Source: Coriobacteriales bacterium | Lineage (GTDB): Bacteria; Actinomycetota; Coriobacteriia; Coriobacteriales; UBA8131 | Reading direction: 5' to 3' | Assembly (NCBI GenBank): GCA_031261765.1 | Contig: JAISJA010000073.1 | Coordinates: 1 to 6,253 of the forward strand | DNA length: 6,253 bases | Part shown: positions 1 through 4,262 of the stretch, piece by piece | Position numbering within the stretch: the stretch's first letter is position 1 | Layout of the letters: each line of letters opens with the position of its first letter | The notes under the pieces: generated by a model | Databases searched by the model: none | The model's input: the letters and a program-made list of their open reading frames with translations, nothing else | What the model was told of the DNA's origin: nothing | Program-made: the position numbers and the translations under genes

Positions 1-2165
1 AAGGCGAGGGCAAATGGGAGCAGATTCCGTGGGAACAGGCGATATCAGAGATCGCCGATAAGCTCAACGAGATAAAGAAGGAGAGCGGAGCGGAGGCGGT
101 TGCGACCGCGGCCGGCACGCTACGCACCGACGACTGGGCACGTCGTCGCTTCATGAACTTCTTCGGTTCTCCAAATGGTTTCCATAACGCGCTTCTGTGC
201 TGGATACCCACCTTCATGGTGGAGACGGCCGTTAGCGGCTGGAGCCCGTTCGAGACGGACCTTGGCACAAGCAAGTGCGTCATACTTTGGGGCTTCAACC
301 CCGGTGCCAGCGCCATGCCCGGTATGCGAGGCTATACTGACCTCCGCAAAGGCGGCATGAAGGTCATAGTCGTCGATCCACGTTATTCAGAGACGGCGGC
401 GCACGCCGACCTTTGGCTCCCGCTTCGTCCGGGTTCCGACACGGCTTTGGCGCTTGCCATGATAAACGTGGTTATCAACGAGAACCTATATGATGCCAGC
501 TTCATAGACTGGTGCGTAGGCTTTGATGAGCTCGTGGAACACATCCAACAGTACACGCCTGAGTGGGCGGCCGAGCAGACATGGCTTACGCCGGACCAGA
601 TACGTGAAGCGGCGCGTATGTACGCGACTAACACGCCGTCCAACATACAGTGGGGCTGCACGGCAGACCAGCTTGGCAAGACGTCCGGAGCCGGTATGCA
701 AGCCCGCGCCATACTACGCGCGATATGCGGCAACCTTGACCGTCCCGGCGGTGACCTTATCCCCGGGCCATCACAGGATTTCGTAACCGACGAGGAGATG
801 GAGGCCAACGACTGGCTTCCGGAAGAGCAGAAGGCGAAGCAAATAGGCTCCGACCATTACAAGCTCACCAGCTGGCCTGGTTACGGCATGATCCGCGAGG
901 TCACGAAAGAGGTTTGGGGCAAGGCTCCTACGGCCGAGTGGATGTGCGAGGCACATGGCCCGTCTGTGTTCAAGGCCATACTTACCGGGGATCCGTATCA
1001 GGTTCGCGCGCTTATAGTAGCGGCGACTAACCCCGTTAACTCGTACGGCGACTCCAAGATGACGCTCGCGGCGCTTAAGGCCGTGGAGTTCATGGTCGTA
1101 TGCGAGTACTGGATGACGCCGGCTGCCGTTTACGCGGACTACGTGATGCCTATCGCCGGAGCGCTTGAGCGCCCGATAATCCATAACAACTATGGCGTTA
1201 CAGATAGCATGATAGCGTCACAACGTGCTATACAACCACTATACGAGCGTCGTACCGACTACGACTTCTGGCATGACCTCGCGCTTGCGACAGGCCAGCC
1301 AAAAGAGCAGTGGCCGTGGGACACGTTGGAAGACGCGTTCTACTACATAACTTATCCGCTTAACGAGAAGGGCTATACGCACGGCTCATATGACGAGTTC
1401 GTGGAGCGCTATCGCATGTATTATCCGCCGCTTAAGTACTATAAGTACGGTGAGCTTGGTGGTTTCGCGACGCCTTCGCGCCGTGTTGAGCTTAAGAGCT
1501 CCATATTAAGCGACCTTGGCTATCCGGCGCTTCCAACGTGGATAGGCCCCGCGGAAAACGAAGTGGACGACCCGGAGGTCGCGAAGGAATACCCGCTTGT
1601 GTTAACGACCGGCGGCGGCTTCATGCCTTATCACCATTCCGAGCAGTTCAATATAGAGAGCGTCCGTTTCCTGTCGCCTGACCCGTATTTCACGATCAAT
1701 CCGGAGACCGCGGTTAAGCTTGGTATAGAAGACGGCGACTGGTGCTACATAGAGACGCGCCGTGGGCGTATACGCCAGCGTGCGAACGTCGAGCCCAGCG
1801 TGGACCCGCGCGTCATATACGCGCAGCGCGGCTGGTGGTATCCTGAAGGCGAGGGTTACAACGTGGACGAGCCGTTTGGCTGCCTTACGTCCAACGTGAA
1901 CGTGCTCACGTCTACGGACGCCGAGCATTGCGACCCGATAGGCGGCAGCTGGGCCAACCGTGGCTTGCTCTGCCGCGTGTATAAAGTAGGCGCCTGGGAT
2001 AAGACCGAGACGCAGTTCTCGATACCCGGCTCTTCAAGTGAGCCCGGTGTCACGGTAAAGCCGTCAGACCAACCGATGGCGTATGAAGTAACGCAGGCGA
2101 ATGCTGCCGCGAACGCCCAACAGGGCGACGCGACGCCTGCAGACGCTGAGGGAGGGGAGGCATAA
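1..2165 (+). CDS. Molybdopterin (Mo-bisPGD) oxidoreductase catalytic subunit, 5'-truncated by the window
   Basis: Catalytic subunit of a DMSO-reductase-family enzyme. The frame is open from the left edge (first whole codon at 3), and the 50 residues before the ATG at 153 read as normal family sequence (GEGKWEQIPWEQAISEIA), so that ATG is internal. 720 residues are visible; the N-terminal cluster-binding region and any Tat signal lie outside. The motif GSPNGFHNALLCWIP places a Cys (codon 198-200) where Cys/Sec/Ser ligates Mo in relatives; this is by analogy with the formate dehydrogenase and PsrA patterns. Cofactor-binding segments follow: RPGSDTALALAMINVVIN, AILRAICGNLDRPGGD, and a C-terminal MopB domain from about 1588 with TTGGGFMPYHHSEQ, LGIEDGDW and QRGWWYPE, then HCDPIGGSW and LLCRVYK. 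The last set recalls the acetylene hydratase/catechol dehydroxylase branch. Beyond LLCRVYK is a tail of about 58 residues ending Ala/Gln/Asp-rich. The stop overlaps the next start (TAATG). Family certain, substrate unknown. Confidence 0.93.
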   Translation, partial: GEGKWEQIPWEQAISEIADKLNEIKKESGAEAVATAAGTLRTDDWARRRFMNFFGSPNGFHNALLCWIPTFMVETAVSGWSPFETDLGTSKCVILWGFNPGASAMPGMRGYTDLRKGGMKVIVVDPRYSETAAHADLWLPLRPGSDTALALAMINVVINENLYDASFIDWCVGFDELVEHIQQYTPEWAAEQTWLTPDQIREAARMYATNTPSNIQWGCTADQLGKTSGAGMQARAILRAICGNLDRPGGDLIPGPSQDFVTDEEMEANDWLPEEQKAKQIGSDHYKLTSWPGYGMIREVTKEVWGKAPTAEWMCEAHGPSVFKAILTGDPYQVRALIVAATNPVNSYGDSKMTLAALKAVEFMVVCEYWMTPAAVYADYVMPIAGALERPIIHNNYGVTDSMIASQRAIQPLYERRTDYDFWHDLALATGQPKEQWPWDTLEDAFYYITYPLNEKGYTHGSYDEFVERYRMYYPPLKYYKYGELGGFATPSRRVELKSSILSDLGYPALPTWIGPAENEVDDPEVAKEYPLVLTTGGGFMPYHHSEQFNIESVRFLSPDPYFTINPETAVKLGIEDGDWCYIETRRGRIRQRANVEPSVDPRVIYAQRGWWYPEGEGYNVDEPFGCLTSNVNVLTSTDAEHCDPIGGSWANRGLLCRVYKVGAWDKTETQFSIPGSSSEPGVTVKPSDQPMAYEVTQANAAANAQQGDATPADAEGGEA

Positions 2166-2773
2166 TGACACGTTACGCGATGGTAATAGACAAACGCCGT
2201 TGCATAGGTTGCCAGTCTTGTACGGTGGCATGCCGTACCTGGAACGATTTGCCAATGGACATAATATATAACCCGGTAGTGGGCGAAGGCGTGGTTGGCA
2301 AATGGCCAAACGTGCACCAGACGTTCACTCCGCTGCTTTGTATGCATTGCGACAACCCGCCTTGCACGATATGCTGCCCCTGCAACGCGTCGATGCAAGA
2401 CGATGACGGTATAGTTTGGGTGGACAGCACTAAATGCATGGGTTGCAAGGTATGCGTGAACACGTGCCCGTACGGTGCGCGCGACACCACTGCCTTAGGC
2501 GACGGCTATGTGCGTAAATGCACTTTCTGCATGGAGCGCGTGCGTACGGCGAAGCTGCCTGACGACCAGAAGCCCGAGGGCTGGAAGCCCGAAGACGCCA
2601 TGCCGTATTGCGTGAACACGTGCCATCAGAAGGCGCGTATATTCGGCGATTTGGACGACCCGGACTCTGAGGTTTCCAAGCTTATTAACGAACAAGTCAC
2701 AGAGCGTATCTTCCCAGAGCTGGGAACGGATCCGCAGATATACTACATTCCGGATTTGGGAGGTGTACACTAA
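2165..2773 (+). CDS. Four-cluster ferredoxin-like electron-transfer subunit (DmsB/PsrB/NrfC type)
   Basis: 202-residue iron-sulfur subunit expected to pass electrons between the molybdenum subunit and the membrane subunit. Four cysteine groups are visible: C13-C16-C19-C23 (CIGCQSCTVAC); C59-C62-C67-C71 (CMHCDNPPCTICCP); C91-C94-C97-C101 (CMGCKVCVNTCP); and C119-C122 paired with C149-C153 (KCTFC and YCVNTC). This is the standard arrangement for four [4Fe-4S] clusters in the family, and the length is normal. Oddities are two extra cysteines (C70, C73) next to group II, and CHQKA in place of the usual CP after the last cysteine. There is no signal peptide; partners of this family usually travel folded with the Tat-signal-bearing catalytic subunit. 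The start is supported by a strong purine-rich Shine-Dalgarno (2151-2160, inside the upstream gene) and a one-base overlap with the upstream stop. The physiological partner is inferred from gene order. Confidence 0.95.
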   Translation: MTRYAMVIDKRRCIGCQSCTVACRTWNDLPMDIIYNPVVGEGVVGKWPNVHQTFTPLLCMHCDNPPCTICCPCNASMQDDDGIVWVDSTKCMGCKVCVNTCPYGARDTTALGDGYVRKCTFCMERVRTAKLPDDQKPEGWKPEDAMPYCVNTCHQKARIFGDLDDPDSEVSKLINEQVTERIFPELGTDPQIYYIPDLGGVH

Positions 2774-3825
2774 TGGCTCATCAGATGCACCCCAATAAAT
2801 TAACTAAGCATTATTGGGTTTGGCCCATAGCATGGTACCTGTTCTTGGGCGGCCTGGGAGGCGGTATGCTGTTCTGCGTAGGCATCCTGGACTTCGTGTT
2901 CATGAACATGTTTGGCATGGACATTGGCTACGTTACGGCGCTTGGCGTCTTCATTGGCGTCGTTGCGCTTGGCGTTGGCTCGTTCCTTCTTATATTCGAG
3001 CTTGGCCAATGGAAGAACTTCATACGCGTGTGGCTTTCAGCTACCGCAATCATAAAGTGGGGAGCCACGCTGCTAGTGCTTGCCATGGTATGCGGCTTCG
3101 TGAACTTCCTGTTCTACCTGCCGCCCGAATGGAACCTGTTCTGGTATCCGTGGACGTGGTTACGCAACGTCTGCTGTGCCGGCATGATGTTCTTTGGCAT
3201 ATGCGTCGTTGTATATACGGGCGTTTTGCTCTCTACGATGAAACCCAAGTCATTCTGGAACACACCGGCGTTGCCCGTACTGTTCACGGTAAGCGGCCTT
3301 TCCACGGCTACGGCCCTGTTGGCCATACTTGCTGGCCTGTGGCCTGGCTATGACTATTTCTCCGCATACCTTGGCTCTGCCATAACGCAGATGTACGGCG
3401 CGTCATATATACCGCTTGTGTTCTCCTCATATGTGGAGACCGTTACAGAGGTGCTGCACATAGCCGATAGCATTTTGGTGCTTATGGAGATAGTCGTGCT
3501 GTTGCTGTTCGTTTTGGGGCAGCGTGCCGCCGGCAATACGACGGCGAAGGCCGTCGCGAAGAAATGGCTTACGGGTTCTTTCGCAGGACTTTACTGGGTA
3601 GGCATGATAGTGATAGGCACTGCCGGTCCGTTTCTGCTGTATCGCATAGGTGGTATAGCGGCAAGCGCCATAGCGCCTGTTTGCGTCCTGGCCGCCGGTG
3701 TGCTGCTGCGATTCCTGGTCGTCTATTCTGACCAGCGCAGGCCCATACCGGGCGAGGAGCGTTATTACTCGCGCATCGCTCATGGTGACGAGCAGTTCCT
3801 GCAACCTTGGAAAACGCCGTACTAA
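2773..3825 (+). CDS. NrfD/PsrC-family membrane subunit of the molybdoenzyme complex
   Basis: 350-residue polytopic membrane protein expected to anchor the complex and exchange electrons with the quinone pool. About eight hydrophobic spans can be read, near residues 19-45, 53-75, 93-115, 134-154, 168-190, 224-249, 266-290 and 295-317. Family hallmarks are WPIAWYLFLGGLGGG in the first span, FELGQWKNFIRVW after the second, KPKSFWNTPALPVLF before the fifth and LRFLVVYSDQR at the last. No heme-binding motif is evident, as expected for NrfD/PsrC rather than cytochrome b-type anchors. The start has a GGAGGT Shine-Dalgarno at 2759-2764, eight bases upstream, and overlaps the previous stop by one base (TAATG). 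It is the last gene of the operon: no TorD/DmsD-like chaperone gene follows, and a palindrome and a terminator come next. Quinone specificity and direction of electron flow cannot be told from sequence. Confidence 0.95.
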   Translation: MAHQMHPNKLTKHYWVWPIAWYLFLGGLGGGMLFCVGILDFVFMNMFGMDIGYVTALGVFIGVVALGVGSFLLIFELGQWKNFIRVWLSATAIIKWGATLLVLAMVCGFVNFLFYLPPEWNLFWYPWTWLRNVCCAGMMFFGICVVVYTGVLLSTMKPKSFWNTPALPVLFTVSGLSTATALLAILAGLWPGYDYFSAYLGSAITQMYGASYIPLVFSSYVETVTEVLHIADSILVLMEIVVLLLFVLGQRAAGNTTAKAVAKKWLTGSFAGLYWVGMIVIGTAGPFLLYRIGGIAASAIAPVCVLAAGVLLRFLVVYSDQRRPIPGEERYYSRIAHGDEQFLQPWKTPY

Positions 3826-3840
3826 GGAGTATTAAACGTC

Positions 3841-3899
3841 ATTGCGGGCCGCGTTCGTAGGCGGCGTAGCCGCCGTTAAACGAACGCGCGACCCGCAAT
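3841..3899. repeat. 59-base nested palindrome (long hairpin) after the operon
   Basis: Three perfect complementary arms are nested around a 3-base loop: ATTGCGGG (3841-3848) with CCCGCAAT (3892-3899), GCGTTCGT (3851-3858) with ACGAACGC (3880-3887), and GGCGGC (3860-3865) with GCCGCC (3869-3874). Short asymmetric internal loops separate them (CC against GCGA; A against GTTAA). That makes 22 base pairs in all. No T-run follows, so it is not a standard Rho-independent terminator. It begins only 15 bases after the stop of the NrfD gene. It may be an RNA stabiliser at the operon's 3' end or a copy of a dispersed palindromic element; a single window cannot decide. Confidence 0.85.
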
Positions 3900-3954
3900 C
3901 TGCTACGTTGCTAAGGCATACGCTCACTTTATTTAAAGGAATCGTGCGTTAAGG

Positions 3955-3990
3955 AAGGCCCCGTTGCGATGTGCAGCGGGGCCTTTCTAT
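3955..3990 (+). terminator. Rho-independent terminator of the molybdoenzyme operon
   Basis: A 13-base stem AAGGCCCCGTTGC (3955-3967) pairs with GCAGCGGGGCCTT (3973-3985) with one G:T wobble. The loop is five bases (GATGT), and the stem is followed at once by a T-rich tail (TTTCTATTGTT, counting the last stem Ts). It lies about 130 bases after the last operon stop and before the AT-rich region leading to the next gene. The 3' arm plus T-run fits termination of plus-strand transcripts. Confidence 0.9.
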
Positions 3991-4019
3991 TGTTGCGTAT
4001 TACTGTATGTTTTTATATG

Positions 4020-4071
4020 TCTACAAAGTCCCTACAAAAGTCTCTAAGTTTATGTTAATATAAATGTTAAT
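4020..4071. repeat. Short direct repeats spaced about 12 bases in AT-rich DNA
   Basis: AAAGTCCCTA (4025-4034) recurs as AAAGTCTCTA (4037-4046), 12 bases later with one mismatch; the overlapping CTACAAAGTC/CTACAAAAGTC pair belongs to the same pattern. A second element, ATGTTAAT, occurs at 4052-4059 and again at 4064-4071, also 12 bases apart. Tandem sites about one helical turn apart are typical of cooperative regulator binding, and these lie upstream of the surface-protein gene. Chance similarity in AT-rich DNA is a real alternative, and no protein is assigned. Confidence 0.45.
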
Positions 4072-4082
4072 GAATGACTTTA

Positions 4083-4110
4083 TTGATCAATTCATAGAAA
4101 ACTTTTAAAT
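4083..4110 (+). promoter_or_regulatory. Candidate distal promoter for the surface-protein gene
   Basis: TTGATC (4083-4088) and TTAAAT (4105-4110) are 16 bases apart, each matching four of six bases of the sigma-70-type -35 and -10 consensus. The site sits just downstream of the 12-base direct repeats. If used, the leader of the mRNA would be about 145 bases. Such matches are common in AT-rich DNA, so support is weak. Confidence 0.28.
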
Positions 4111-4193
4111 CATTCTGGTAGTCATGCTGTGTAACTAAGGTGTGGGTGGCGCTGAGGGTTTGTCCAGCTTTATTTGTATCTATTGGGGACTTC

Positions 4194-4232
4194 TATCATA
4201 CCGCCTTTGCTCATTTTCTTGGGTGCTATTAA
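4194..4232 (+). promoter_or_regulatory. Candidate proximal -10 elements for the surface-protein gene
   Basis: Two -10-like hexamers lie close to the gene: TATCAT (4194-4199, five of six consensus bases) and TATTAA (4227-4232) preceded by TG at 4224-4225, an extended -10 arrangement. Neither has a good -35 at normal spacing. The second would give a leader of about 25 bases, just long enough for the Shine-Dalgarno. Only mapping of the transcript start would choose between these and the distal candidate. Confidence 0.25.
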
Positions 4233-4252
4233 AGCGTAGAAAAAACGAGAGT

Positions 4253-4258
4253 GGAGGG
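4253..4258 (+). promoter_or_regulatory. Shine-Dalgarno site fixing the surface-protein start
   Basis: GGAGGG lies four bases before the ATG at 4263. The next in-frame ATG falls inside the hydrophobic core of the signal peptide, so this site decides in favour of the long N-terminal leader. Confidence 0.75.
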
Positions 4259-4262
4259 AATT

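Larger units (their letters stand above)
3826..4262. other. 437-base intergenic region between the operon and the surface-protein gene
   Basis: No coding frame with a convincing ribosome site was found on either strand. The left part (to about 3990) is structured: a long nested palindrome, then a transcription terminator. From about 3991 to 4135 the sequence is strikingly AT-rich (4021-4080 has only 16 G/C of 60) and carries short direct repeats. The remainder to 4262 has more mixed composition and contains weak promoter-like elements, then the Shine-Dalgarno of the next gene. The two neighbouring genes are on the same strand but are very probably separate transcription units. Confidence 0.8.

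Noticed and set aside
153..155. ATG as the true start of the molybdoenzyme subunit
   Set aside because: The same frame is open to the left edge and encodes normal family sequence before it; there is no Shine-Dalgarno, and a start here would remove the N-terminal cluster domain.
1856..2398. Minus-strand open frame of 180 codons across the first gene junction
   Set aside because: It lies antisense to two well-supported genes, has no recognisable protein features and crosses their junction; it is a shadow of the biased codon use.
2814..3353. Plus-strand open frame of 179 codons inside the NrfD gene
   Set aside because: Its translation is Arg/His/Trp-rich with no domain and is fully contained in a clear membrane-protein gene in another frame.
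3900..3954. Small gene between the palindrome and the terminator
   Set aside because: The only start after AAAGGA is a GTG followed by a stop two codons later; no usable frame exists.
4135..4190. Possible riboswitch or structured leader in the G-rich stretch before the surface gene
   Set aside because: Only short imperfect pairing (GCT with AGC, GG with CC) could be found, and no known riboswitch core was recognised.
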